64,000 nucleotides of DNA from assembly GCA_030278955.1 (NCBI GenBank), contig JAOANR010000008.1, positions 38,510,148 to 38,574,147 on the forward strand, written 5' to 3'. Position 1 is the first letter of the stretch. Each line of letters begins with the position of its first letter. Positions 33,388 through 44,560 of the stretch are shown here, in pieces. The stretch comes from Hygrophila difformis. Taxonomy: Eukaryota > Streptophyta > Magnoliopsida > Lamiales > Acanthaceae. The notes beneath the pieces are model-generated. The model had not been told where the DNA came from and made no database searches. It saw nothing but the letters and a program-made list of their open reading frames with translations. The translations under genes and the position numbers were made by a program.

Positions 33388-34390
33388 ATAGTATATCATA
33401 TTTCCCATTACAAAACCCAAATATGAGTTCCCATTACAAATCGTCTTTTATTGTGCCATTTTAAAGTTTATAAATGCACATAATAAAGATAAACTTAAAG
33501 TCGCAAGCTTATTAATATTTTATATTTAATATAGGGTTTGATAATTGCCAAAATGGTGATAAATAAAAGGTAGATTCAAAGGGCTAAAGATGCTTGTCTG
33601 TCTGTATATGAGTCCAGAAAAAATAGAGATTATATACATGATGAATGATGCCATCCTTCTATGGTATATGGGGCATAGTTAGTGTAGTTATTAAGTAGGT
33701 GCCTCAAATATAATTTTCTTCTTGTAATGTTCTAAAATTTATGGAGTGAGTTTTTTTTAATTTTTGTGGATCCGGGAATTATGCATTTAAATTTATAATT
33801 TCCATAAAAATATTAAATTTATCATTAAAGTTATAGATGCATTCCTTATATGCATATGTCACAGACATATATATGTGTTGGATTTTCATGATATGTGTGT
33901 TTGTTTTATACTTTATATATGATGGTTTTATTTAAATGAATGAGTTATTTTATTCTCATTAATACCATTGCTACAAAATGGTATATATATATATATATTC
34001 ATCCATTTATATTTCTAACACATATTATGCATTATCTAAGCACATGCATATTATGAATAATACTCATTAATTAGATTTGGAAGATATTAACTTTTCTTGA
34101 TTATGGAATATTTATAAGTAAAATACATTTTAGCACATTATGAACTGAATGTTAGCACATTTAGCAATGCCGTATTTAGAAAGTGAATAATAAGAAATAC
34201 TCATTAATTACATTTTGAAAGGAATTAATTAGTATTGATTATGAAATCTTTGTAAGAACAATATAACTTAACATAAAATACAATGAATGTTAGCACATGA
34301 AGCACATACATCAAAAATGGCTTTGATGCATGCTAACCAAACCCGTATATGTTCTATCCTTAATCCTTGCTTGCAGTTCTGGAATATGAT

Positions 34391-34392
<2 letters not shown>

Positions 34393-34426
<34 letters not shown>
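34393..34426. repeat. (AT)n microsatellite
   Basis: Seventeen uninterrupted AT dinucleotides. A chance open frame crosses it. Confidence 0.9.
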
Positions 34427-34428
<2 letters not shown>

Positions 34429-34638
34429 TTAAAAATATGATATATGTTCTACACACATTAAATCTATGGTATATATATCCAATTAAGAACCAAATTAAGA
34501 AAGAGTAGACACTTGTCCTCATATATTGGCTTTCCACGACATAAGATTGAAATGGTGAGCACGCATTCATCGCTTTAGTTATCTTAATTATAAATGAAAT
34601 AGTTCTTTCTCTTGTCTATAAAATTAATCTGAAATGGC

Positions 34639-34765
<127 letters not shown>

Positions 34766-35156
34766 AATAAGCCCTTTTATTTTTAAATTGTGGACACGAT
34801 TCCACAAGTAATGTTTCTTTAACAAATTTAATTAAACCTTCATTACTACTGTTAGTCAATCCCATAATTTGATTCTATTTTAATTATATACAAACGAAGT
34901 CATATGACATGAATATTAATTCCTAAAACGATCTTCTTTTTAATTATGTATAAATTTCCAGTGTAAAAGGAAAATTTGCGAATGAAATGTAGACAAAATT
35001 AAATGAAATTCCATCTGAATTTAAAATAATAATGACATAGAGGAACATTAATTATTTAATTTGGCAGCAAACAGCCAAACACACGTCTAGTTAATTAAAG
35101 CTAGTCTCTCATTACCATTTAAATAAACCCTAATTATGTAAGCTTATTCATGTCCA

Positions 35157-35164
35157 TATATATA
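35157..35164 (+). promoter_or_regulatory. Possible TATA box of the ERF gene
   Basis: tatatata lies 20-27 bp before the first ATG (35184). Transcription from it would begin near 35188, past that ATG and before the second in-frame ATG (35217). An alternative is the atttaaataaacc stretch near 35117, which would place the start of transcription near 35150. Confidence 0.4.
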
Positions 35165-35173
35165 CACATGTAA

Positions 35174-35224
35174 ATGTCTCACTATGGCCACAAATATTTC
35201 TCATTTCATCTCCCCCATGGCTAA
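35174..35224 (+). promoter_or_regulatory. Possible upstream open frame overlapping the ERF start
   Basis: An ATG at 35174 opens a 16-codon frame that ends at TAA 35222-35224, overlapping the main frame out of register. It matters only if transcription starts upstream of 35174. Confidence 0.3.
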
Positions 35225-36221
35225 TAAATTGCCCAAAATTGAGCCACCCTTTTCCTCTTCCAGTTCCCCATTTCTTCATGATCCCACCATTTTTGATTCC
35301 CTCAACACTTTCCCCTTGAATTTCCCGACAAGTAAGGTTGTCCAAAACCACACTACACCTTTCTCTGAATTCGACTTCGTTATGAATTCACCTTCTTCTC
35401 TCCATTACTTTCCAGATGATGATGGGACGAAGCCGTGCTTGTTGATGGAAGATCCATCCGTCCTGATCATGACAGGATCCAATAATGAATCACTTAAGCA
35501 ACAAGGAAAGATTAATGAAGAAACCCCTTTATTCTCCCTATCCCAACCCCACTACGATCACGAATCCCGGCCACCGCCGATCCAGTGGCTGAAACGAAAC
35601 AACCCTAGCAGCACCACCCCTTCAAAGGGCTTCAAAGATTACTGGCTCGGCGCAACCAAGCCGCAGCCCATGAAACTAATAACTTCCTCCCACAATCCCA
35701 AGCCGTCGTCGTGTTCGTCGTATCTGCAGCCGAGGAAGAAGCTCTTCCGGGGAGTGAGGCAGAGACACTGGGGGAAATGGGTGGCCGAGATCCGGTTACC
35801 CCGGAACAGGACGCGCGTCTGGCTCGGTACATTCAACACCGCACAGGATGCCGCCTTCGCCTACGACACCGCCGCCTATATCCTGCGCGGCGACTGCGCC
35901 CACCTGAACTTCCCCCACCTCAAGAACCAGATCACGGCCAGCTCCATGAGCAAGACCACGGCCGCCCTTCTCGAGTCCAAGCTCAAGGCGGCGCTATCAC
36001 AGGGAATTGCCAATAACACAGCTAATTGTCCCAAGCCCGAATCGACTAAAGACGATGCCAGCCGATTGGAGAACGGGAAAATAGGTAGCAGCAGGAATGG
36101 AGAAGTGGAGGTGTGCAATAATGATGAAGATGGATCGGTTCAGCTGAGCAGAGTGCCATCTTTGGACATGGACATGATCTGGGATGCACTGTTAGTCCCT
36201 GATCAATATTCTTCTTGTTGA
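35184..36221 (+). CDS. AP2/ERF transcription factor (ERF/DREB A-6-like)
   Basis: Single-exon gene of 345 codons. One AP2 DNA-binding domain spans about residues 188-245, with the conserved [33 protein letters not shown] and LNFP motifs. The Val in WVAEI and the RHWGKW context resemble the A-6 (RAP2.4-like) group of DREB/ERF proteins; the exact orthologue is not assigned. The N-terminus is Ser/Pro-rich. A second domain-like stretch (IQWLKRNN...KGFKDYWLG) lies near 132-156, and the C-terminus is acidic with [10 protein letters not shown], a plausible activation motif. It would act in the nucleus on GCC-box or DRE-like promoters. In-frame ATGs at 35184 and 35217 are both possible starts. It is the only intact host gene here and lies between two CACTA elements. 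Confidence 0.95.
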   Translation: MATNISHFISPMANKLPKIEPPFSSSSSPFLHDPTIFDSLNTFPLNFPTSKVVQNHTTPFSEFDFVMNSPSSLHYFPDDDGTKPCLLMEDPSVLIMTGSNNESLKQQGKINEETPLFSLSQPHYDHESRPPPIQWLKRNNPSSTTPSKGFKDYWLGATKPQPMKLITSSHNPKPSSCSSYLQPRKKLFRGVRQRHWGKWVAEIRLPRNRTRVWLGTFNTAQDAAFAYDTAAYILRGDCAHLNFPHLKNQITASSMSKTTAALLESKLKAALSQGIANNTANCPKPESTKDDASRLENGKIGSSRNGEVEVCNNDEDGSVQLSRVPSLDMDMIWDALLVPDQYSSC

Positions 36222-36474
36222 ACTCACAATCATGTTGCTAATGATGCTTTCTATATTATTCCCCTTTCTCTTATATAACCGTTTTATCGCTAAGCCAAGG
36301 AGTAATTTTTATACTATAAACATATCTGTCACCTTTTTGGTTTTCAATGAATATGTACAGAATTAGGTTATACTAAAAATCTATCAAATAAAAATGATTG
36401 TAATACCCTCAATTTTAAATTTATAAACTAAAGTCCAATTTATAAATTAAAGTCCGAGTATATTGTTAACATGA
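36222..36474 (+). other. 3' flank of the ERF gene
   Basis: AT-rich sequence between the ERF stop and CACTA 2; it should contain the 3' UTR and polyadenylation site. The final three bases (tga, 36472-36474) are the CACTA 2 target duplication. Confidence 0.5.
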
Positions 36475-37136
36475 CACTACAAGAAAAATGCTGATTACCG
36501 ACCGCATGGTCGTCCCAGAGGTTACCGACTGCACCGCCGACCGGAGGTGTCGGTCGGTAACCTCCTGGTCCGAGATCGGATGCCGACCTGATATCTTCCG
36601 GTCGGTAAAATTGCCGACCGACTACGGACTGTAATACGGTCGGCAAAATCACCGACCGTGTTAGCGACCGGACGAGCGGTCGATACCCAACGGTTTGGGA
36701 CCTTCTGGACCCGACCATTACCGACCGCATGCGGTCGGCAAATTACCGACCGACATGCGGTCGGCGCAGCGGTCGGTACCCAACAGAATATTGCACCAGA
36801 AATGGCTGTTTTCACAGCCATCCTTGTTGCAACCTAAATGAACAAGCAAATCGAATAATCAACTGAACGAATACAATCACAATTCCAAAATCCTCCAATA
36901 ATAACAACATCGTACAATTACATGATTCGTAGACAATCACAATTCCACAAGTTAAACAATCCCAAAGTGCAAACATACTCCAAATGTAAATATCAAATCA
37001 CAAATCCAAACTTTCAAGTCCAAAGTCATAACTCACAACTTACAAGTCCTAACTCATAAATCCACATTTCGTTCAAACAACTTATGCATAAAAAATACAA
37101 GTCCAAATGATACTAACCCAAGATGGCCAAGCACAG

Positions 37137-38970
37137 TCAATGAACACCAAGACCATCTCCTCCCCAGCCGCCTCCAAAATCATCATCACCGTCCCATCGC
37201 CAGGGGACCGAGGACCCCTAGATCCGAGCAACCTCTGCATCTGCTCAGCCATGCTCTCCTGCCTCTGAGACATCTGCTGAAGAGTCTGCTGGAATTGAGC
37301 GAACTGCTGCTGCAACTGCTCCTGCAACTGCTGCTGTGTGACGTACTCCGAAGTGGATGGTGGAGGAGTGGAAATAGGATCGCCACCGAGCCTAAGTGAT
37401 CGCGCCAACGATCCCATGCCGTATACGGCATTGCGCCTATCGTGCCCATCGGCGACGTCATAGAAAACAGGATCGGGATCGAAATCAGGCCCAATCATGG
37501 GGTTCTGGCTCAGGGATTCGGCCACTGCTGCGAACTCATCCTGTATTTAAAGTGAAAATTTGTGGTAGAGACAAATTTATACTTACCAAATTCTAAATTA
37601 GTACATATATAACTAAATTTGATATTTTTTTTACGATACTTACATGCAACCGCCGTGACCTATCTCGTACCCACTGGTCCTTCTCATGCCTTCTCGTGTG
37701 GGTGTGCTCGTGGAGCTCATGCAATGAACAGGCCTGTTCTGGTCCTGGGACTGCATTGTTTCGAAGATTAGAAGCCGTACCATGTGTGAGTAACATTTCA
37801 CTTATTGAAGTAATTTAATTAAATATGTACATCATACCAATTTATCTTTTGTGGCTCGAAAAGTCTTCGAACCTACTGTGTGTGTGGGGAGTGCCGGTGC
37901 ATCCTCCTGTCCCCGACGTCTGTTCAGCTTCCCTCTCTTGGATTTCTCCTTGAACGCAGCTGACTCCCAAATCCGCCTCCAGTTCTCGACCACTAGCTGG
38001 TCTGATGGATATGACCTCTTCTTGCTTCTGATATCGAGAGTATAATCCTTTTACCTGATAACATATTAAGTAAAATTAATTAATAGTTGAACAACAAGCA
38101 AAAACTTTTATTTAACTCTTTGAAAGTACCTGGCAATGTTTTTTCTCTCCCACTCCTTCCTGACTGCTCCTGTGAGCTCAGGTGCCCAGCGCGCTGCTTT
38201 CTGCATTTTAAGTTTGATCAAGATATGTACAAATGCAAATAATTACATGATTTTCTTCTAAACTACGGATTACCTGAAACTCCCAATAGAACTCTTTGGT
38301 CTCCTGGGAGACCTTTCCCCAGCTAATACCATTCATATCAGATCGCATGGGGTAAATGTCGGTGATCTTCCTCACCAATGCATTAGTGAACTCAATGCTT
38401 GAAGACATAAACCAAAACCACAAAATTTAAATACGCAATAAACTTAAGTACGTAGTATATATATAATTGAAATGCAAAATGACTTTAAAACATAAGCTAC
38501 TTACAGTCCATCGTCCCCCGGCTCGACCAAAAGCCTATCAGGCCGACCCTGCGGCGCGGGAGGAGCCCCCTGTGTAGATTCGACCGATCCTAAACAGTAA
38601 TTATAAGTTTTTTGTTATAAAACGTCGAACATCACATCAAATAATATATATTATATCTGGAGTGCGTGTAGGTGGTGTCTCTGGAACAGCATCAAGTCCC
38701 TCGAGTGCACCTCCCGCCTGCGGCTGTGAGCTAGAAGTCTCAACTGTAATTCAATAAATCAGAACATGAATTTATCATTAATATAAATTAATATTTAAAT
38801 GCACATGAGGTACCTAATCTGTATTTATATCGAAATACCTGCTTGTGAGTCCTGGAAATCCTCCTGGGCTGCCCGGTAGCAGACAGCAGCTGTGACCTAC
38901 TGATCAACCGACGCCTGGACCCTGATCCACCTGGCGTGCTCGACGAGGAACCACCCCCTCGGTCAGTCAT
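37137..38970 (-). pseudogene. En/Spm-type second protein (TNPA-like), CACTA 2
   Basis: Homologous to 24583-26385 of CACTA 1. The start is near 38970 (MTDRGGGSSSSTPG). Exon-like blocks follow at 38423-38208 (KITDIYPMRSDMNGISWGKVSQETKEFYWE), 38045-37851 and 37525 to about 37137. The last block has a Gln-rich coiled-coil-like stretch (TQQQLQEQLQQQFAQFQQ). Near 37195 the frame differs by one base from the Gly/Asp-rich ending in CACTA 1, so the last 20 or so codons are shifted. Splice sites were not all fixed. The role would be subterminal-repeat binding, by family. Confidence 0.7.
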
Positions 38971-39059
38971 CTACAAAGTTCATTTATAATTAGAACACAA
39001 TTTGCAAATATAAGGAATTACAACAACAAATAATTTATTATAATTAAGTTTATCACATT

Positions 39060-41506
39060 TCAAACTTGGTAATCATCATCTGAAGTCTCCTGTGAAGGAT
39101 CATCCGGATCAGTCTCATCCGAACAGGAATCAGTGTCTATCGGTGATTCTGACTCATTGTTCTCATCCTGAGGGAGGTCAACATATTGAACCACGCCGTC
39201 GATTAGTGGCTCTCGCCTAGTAGTGCTATTTGTAGTTTCGATGCTAAGCTGTTCGAGAACATCGACTTGGAATGCATCAGCTTCTCCCCCTTGCGTAACG
39301 GTTATTACACCTCTAGGTTTGACCTTACACACGGCCAACCACTAATTCTGACTGGCAACTGGTCTGATGGTCGGGAACCCAACGTAGCACACTTGTTCGG
39401 CTTGATTAGCAAATATGAATGGTTCATATATGTTCAAAGACTTTGAGCGGTTTATTTCAACAAGCTTGTAGTTGGAATGAGTGCGCGTCCCAATGCCTTC
39501 ACGAGGGTCAAACCATCGACATTTGAAGAAGGCAGTTTGTTTGATAGGCAATGCAGGGTACTCTATGACTATAATCTCTTCGATTATGCCATATTAGTCT
39601 CCGTGAGATAGCGACTCGATACAAACACCACAATTATATGTTGATCTTTGCCTACCATGAGATTCTATGTGAAATTTCATCCCATTTATAAAATACATAG
39701 GATACGATGTAGCAATGGGAAGTGGGCCCTGAGCTATGTGAGAAATGCATTGATCATCCGGTGAATTGTCCGTCACATGTGCCTTCAACCACCTAGGAAA
39801 CTCTGTTGACTGCGCTCGCCAAATCTCCGGGCCACTTAATTCTGGACGCTCTTCTAGCAGTTTCTCTGTGAATTCCCTATTATTAACACAAGCTATTGAT
39901 TATTTTGAAACATATTTGAGAGCATTTAAATACAAGATAGATTATTAGAAGGACTTACTCGAGATACGGTTCGATCTCTTTACAATTCATAAGGAGGTAA
40001 ACGTGAATGGCGTTCAACTCTTCTGGGGTCAGACGCCTCTTCTTAGATTTCCCTTGGGCATCAAACTCTAAAAGGATGATCCGAAGGCAGGAACCTCCTG
40101 TGAGCATCAAACCACGATTGTTTGCCACCCTCTTTAAGCCTTATCGATTCTGTTTCTTCCATACAAATTGGGCAGGCTGTTTTCCCACGTGCTCCAACCA
40201 GACAGCATACTATAGGCCGGAAAATCCCCAATTGTCCATATCAAAGCAGCCCTCAACTGAAAGTTTTGTTTGGCGTACTTGTCGTATGCTGTGACACCAA
40301 CATCCCATAACTCCAATAGCTCTGCTATTAAGGGCTGTAGATAGACATCAATCCCCTGTTTCGGACTTGATCTCCCGGGAATAATGCATGTCAGAAACAT
40401 GTATTCATCTTTCATACACATACCGGGTGGGAGATTGTAAGGGGTTAAAATTACTGGCCAACACGAGTATTGAGACCCCGACTGACCAAATGGTTGGAAA
40501 CCATCCATGCATAAGCCCAATCGAACGTTACGTCCCTCTGCTGCAAATTCTGGATGAATTATATCAAAATGCTTCCATGCCATAGAGTCGCAAGGATGAC
40601 ACATCTCCCCATTCCTCTCATGCTCATGCCCAACATGCCAGGACATATGCTCCGCTGTCGCCTCCGATGCATACAACCTTCTTAATCGATTCTTAAGTGG
40701 GAAATAGAACATGTATTTCCGTCCAATCCTCGAATTAGAGTTTGTTTCCCTATACCGAAGCTCGTCACAGAACTTGCACTTGTCTAATGATGCATCGTCA
40801 CGCCAAAATAACATGCAGCCCTTAACACAACAATCAATTTTCTCAACAGGTAGCCCTAATCCCTCAAGTAATTTTTTCGTCTCGTAAAAGTTCTTAACCA
40901 TAGCATTGTCCTCGGGTAGTGTATCTATGATGAGCTGGCACAATGTATCGAAGCACCTCCTTGAAAGGTTGTGCTCGGCTTTAATGTTTAATAACCTAGC
41001 AATTGTTGACAGCAATGTCATTTTCTTGCATCCAGGCCACAGATCCTTGTCTGCCGCCGCCAACATATGGTAGAACAAGCTCTCTTGTGGGTTAGGTTCT
41101 TCAGGTGGCCTAGGTTCGTCACCCTGATCCGGTGGTGTTGTATCGGGAATACCAATTCCCATTCCATCGCACACCATTTGAATGTAATCATTTTCCTGTG
41201 CAGACACTGAAGAGCTGCCCGCATCGGTATCGTAGTATCGTGTAAATTGGTGTGGCTCTCCGTGACAGGTCCACCTTTCGTAGTTGTGGACAAATCCATT
41301 GCAGTGTAGATGATACTTGATGTCAGCATCGGGTAGGTAATATTTATTCCTACGCTGCCTACACGGACACCTAAGTTTTCCCTGGGACCTATCGACATTT
41401 GAGTTTCCATGAGACATACGTATGACGATTCAACTCCTGCTTTAAATTCGGATGTAAGTATTCCAACTTCCCGACGGGAGCGGTACATCCAACTACGGTC
41501 CATCAC
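39060..41506 (-). pseudogene. TNP2-type transposase remnant, CACTA 2
   Basis: Starts MMDRSWMYRSRREVG at 41506, then a frameshift near 41430 before MSHGNSNVDRSQGKLRCPC. The block 41417-40134 carries the N-terminal domain and the first part of the TNP2 core (LGLCMDGFQPFG, LPPGMCMKDEYMFL). At about 40061 the sequence jumps to the region that in CACTA 1 lies near 27495, so the catalytic C-terminal half and the segment encoding the SVWEPITELSN region are missing. The DUF4216-type blocks (39788-39594, 39551-39342, 39338-39060) remain but are split by stops. It cannot encode a functional transposase; transposition would need the enzyme in trans. Confidence 0.85.
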
Positions 41507-41648
41507 CTACAAATATGGCAATAGGCCACTAAAGGAAAATAATTTTCAGTATTTTTTTGTGTTTAGTTGGTGTACGTGTAGTTATTAAATACTTATTGGT
41601 TTGTTCACTTACCGGTAATGCACATTCAATCATAATTGAGTAGCAGAG

Positions 41649-41815
41649 GGGATGAGGATTTAGCCCAAGTGGTTAAGTCCTTAACTTCCAACGGAAGGTT
41701 GGAGGTTCGATTCCCACCGGCCCCCTATCCCTCCCCTTTATCCCCCTTTGTAATTGTGTGGCATGGGCTCCCACCACCCCTTTTCCAGGCCTTCATTGGC
41801 TCATCAAAAAAAAAA
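41649..41815 (+). mobile_element. tRNA-derived SINE
   Basis: The 5' part has a Pol III A box (tagcccaagtggttaag) and a perfect B box (ggttcgattcc at about 41704-41714), spaced as in a tRNA. The 3' end is an A-rich tail. A 15 bp duplication aattgagtagcagag flanks it (41634-41648 and 41816-41830; the first As of the right copy merge with the tail). The body is 167 bp and non-coding. It lies in the CACTA 2 leader, so it inserted after that element, or moved with it. Confidence 0.9.
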
Positions 41816-42599
41816 AATTGAGTAGCAGAGATTCGCATCTTTTAAAATTTATATTAACTCCTAAGATTTAATCTTTTCAATATCACAAAGAAACCATATT
41901 TCACTGTTCTACCTATACTTATATTTTTTTTGGTTACATACCTATACTTATATTTAAAAAAATATAAACAATAAAACTTATCAATTCCCAATTCTACAAG
42001 TGCACTAATCCAACCATGAACGGTTCACTGTATCCACATCACTTGTAACAATTTAAACTAACAATCTACAAGATTTAAATTGTTATTTGAAATGCTAAAC
42101 TAATTTTTCGCTTGCGTTCTTCTAATTTCCAAAACCATCGATAACAAAAAATAACAAATACTTGAAAAGGCCATAACTTTCGCATACCAACTCCATTTTG
42201 AGCATATCATATAAGAAAATTCATCTAATCGACGAGAGCAATCAAATAATGCGACCAGAAGTTGAAGATTCCAAATATTTAGTTCGCTCGGGCACAAAAC
42301 AGATTGCTGCCGGGATGTTTTACATCTCAAACATTTTTATTTTTTTGGGGATTTTAAGGACAACATCTCTAAAAATGTACCAAATGATTCGAGGATCGTT
42401 CGAACGTTACTACTAAGTCAATTTTAGTTGTTTAGAGCATTAGGATAACAATTACATACCGATCGGTCGAATTAAGCAAAAAAAAAACACAACAATCAAG
42501 TTTGGATTTCGCAAGAAAAACAAGAAACAAATTGAATATTAAAACCCAAATGACATTGAATCAAATGTGCAATTATTCCAATCGAGTACCAAAATTGAA

Positions 42600-43080
42600 T
42601 CCAACGTACCTCGGCTCGAATGGGGCTGCAGGGGCTGTCGGGCAGTGGCTCGAATGGGGCGGCGGCAGCAGCGTGCGGAGGCGGAGGCGGAGGCGGAGGC
42701 GGGGCAGGCGGGGGCGGGACTCCACAGCGGTGGCGGCAAGTTCTACAGCAGGGGCGGGAGCGGGGACTGGAGCAGGGACAGGGGCGGCAGCCGAGGCGTG
42801 CGGAGGCGGAGGCAGTGGACGGAGGCAGCGTAGGCAGAGGCGGCACTCGAGACCGGAGGCGGCAGGGCGATTCCGGCGGCGTCGTACTTGGCGAATCCGG
42901 ACGTCAATGGCGGTGGGAGTCGGCTCGATTGATGCCACGAAAGGAGGCTCGGTCGAGGAGGACGCCGGTCGGAGGAGGGGTAGTTGGAATTGCCGGTGGT
43001 GGCGGTCGGGAAACTTTGGTCGGATTTGGTGGTGGGGACGAAGCGGTGAAAACGGGGAGGGAGGGGGGTGAATGGGGCTG
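42600..43080 (-). promoter_or_regulatory. GC-rich leader region, CACTA 2
   Basis: Strongly GC-rich block with reiterated ggcggaggcgg, between TNP2 and the subterminal repeats, the same position as 31030-31420 in CACTA 1. The overlapping Gly/Arg-rich and Pro-rich open frames in five registers are artefacts of composition. Confidence 0.6.
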
Positions 43081-43406
43081 ATTTCGCGCTTAGGGCGAAA
43101 TTATACTGCCCTAGCTTACCGACCGCAAACCCGGACGGTAATGCGGTCGGTAATAATACTGCCCTAGCTTACCGACCGAAATTATACTGCCCTAAGCCCA
43201 TAATGGCTACTTTTTACCGACCGCAGCCTGCGGTCGGCGCTGCGGTCGGGAAATCCGACCCGTCTACTGACAGTCGGTAAATGCGGTCGGTAATCAGCAT
43301 TTTTCTTGTAGTGTGATTTACGAGGTGATGTATATAGTAAAATAGGAATGGAAAAAAAGCCCATACTCAATGGTGAAAACCGAAAACAGAATTTTCGGTA
43401 TGGTTT

Positions 43407-43485
43407 GGGGAGTGCTATCGGGGATGGGCCGGGGATTGGGGATTTTTCGGGGACTTTATCGGGGACGGGGATGGGGATGGGGGAA
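43407..43485 (+). repeat. G-run cluster with quadruplex potential
   Basis: At least nine runs of three to five G within about 80 bp, in units such as ggggatggg and cggggacgggg, followed by a C-run tract (about 43490-43505). It is non-coding and lies between CACTA 2 and a Stowaway MITE. Confidence 0.7.
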
Positions 43486-43532
43486 GTAGTCCCCGCCCCG
43501 GCCCATCCCTGATATATATATCTTATATATTA

Positions 43533-43859
43533 CTCCCTCCGTCTCATTATTTCTGTCTCACTTTCCTTTTTCGTCCGTCCCATACCAATTGTCTCATTTC
43601 CTTTTTAGGAAATAATTAATACAAACCCACTCACATTCTATCACATCAATAAATAAATTTATTAATATTTCAAACACACAACTATCACATCACACATAAA
43701 TAAATCAATTAAAAATTCAAATCCATTACCATCACATCACATAAATTCCTAATTTACCCCTATTTCAACACTAATCTACCCTTACATTAAATACTCACTA
43801 TTTCTACATAAAACACCGTCCCCAAAAGAAATGGGACGTTTTTAACGGGACGGAGGAAG
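43533..43859. mobile_element. Stowaway-like MITE
   Basis: The ends ctccctccgtctcatt and gggacggaggaag are inverted repeats of the Stowaway consensus type, flanked by TA (43531-43532 and 43860-43861). It is 327 bp and non-coding. Confidence 0.85.
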
Positions 43860-43869
43860 TATTTATTAT

Positions 43870-44544
43870 TGTTTGGCTTGCCACTGTTAGGCTGTGCCAA
43901 AGGACCTTTTTCTCCTCAAGGGAGGCTATCGGAGAAAGGATCAAACCGGTTACGGATCCGGATTAATGATAATGCGCCCAAACTTGACTGAATATTCCTT
44001 AGAATTTAAATGACAACAAAATACACTGGAGAATCTACCTGTTGTTAAGAAACAACGGCGAATTCACCGCAAAAACTAGAACCAAACTACCGGTTGTTAA
44101 GAAATAACGGTGGACTTGGAAGTAACCGCTACAAGCTAAGCTAGAGTCTAGGAAAAAACTGTAAAGGAAAGCTGTAAAGAAAGCAGTAAAGATACAAAGA
44201 AGTAAATTTGATAAAGGAATTTGGGGGTTGGATTGATCTCTCCCATTTTGTGTATGGCATCCCCTATTTATAGCCGGAGCTAAAATAACCGCTCTCCGGC
44301 CGATTCCCCTATGCCGATTTCCATTTCTTCCTCAATCGGCTGATTTAGTTCCCTTTCGGCCGAAATCTTTTCCTTCCGAAATCTTCCTCCATTCGGGTTT
44401 ATTCTTCTGCTTTGGATCGTTCTCTTTTAATTTTTTGGCCCAATAGATCTCAAGCCCAACTCTTTTTAGAAATTCTTCTTCGGCCCATCTTCTATGGCCC
44501 AATCCTTTTTTCCTCGCGGCCCACTATTCTTTGTGGCCCCAACA
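43870..44544 (-). repeat. 3' LTR of Tat element B
   Basis: A 675 bp sequence starting tgtttggcttg and ending ggccccaaca, the reverse complement of the LTRs of element A apart from substitutions and a changed stretch near 43880-43895. TATA box at 44265-44272 (minus strand). Confidence 0.93.
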
Positions 44545-44560
44545 GATGCCCTCCTTACTT
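44545..44560 (-). other. Polypurine tract, element B
   Basis: On the minus strand reads aagtaaggagggcatc directly before the LTR, identical to element A. Confidence 0.75.

Larger units (their letters stand above)
36475..43313 (-). mobile_element. CACTA (En/Spm) transposon 2, internally deleted
   Basis: The ends cactacaagaaaaa and tttttcttgtagtg are flanked by the duplication tga (36472-36474 and 43314-43316). The element is 6.84 kb. It has the same gene order as CACTA 1 on the minus strand but lacks about 1.15 kb of the transposase gene. Subterminal ccgaccg/cggtcgg clusters lie at about 36495-36780 and 43115-43300. A SINE sits in its 5' region. Confidence 0.95.

Noticed and set aside
41660..41730. 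Functional tRNA gene
   Set aside because: A and B boxes are present, but an A-rich tail and a 15 bp target duplication show a SINE; the acceptor stem does not pair.
42496..43081. Overlapping GC-rich frames of up to 189 codons in CACTA 2
   Set aside because: Same composition effect; no domain, and none conserved with CACTA 1.
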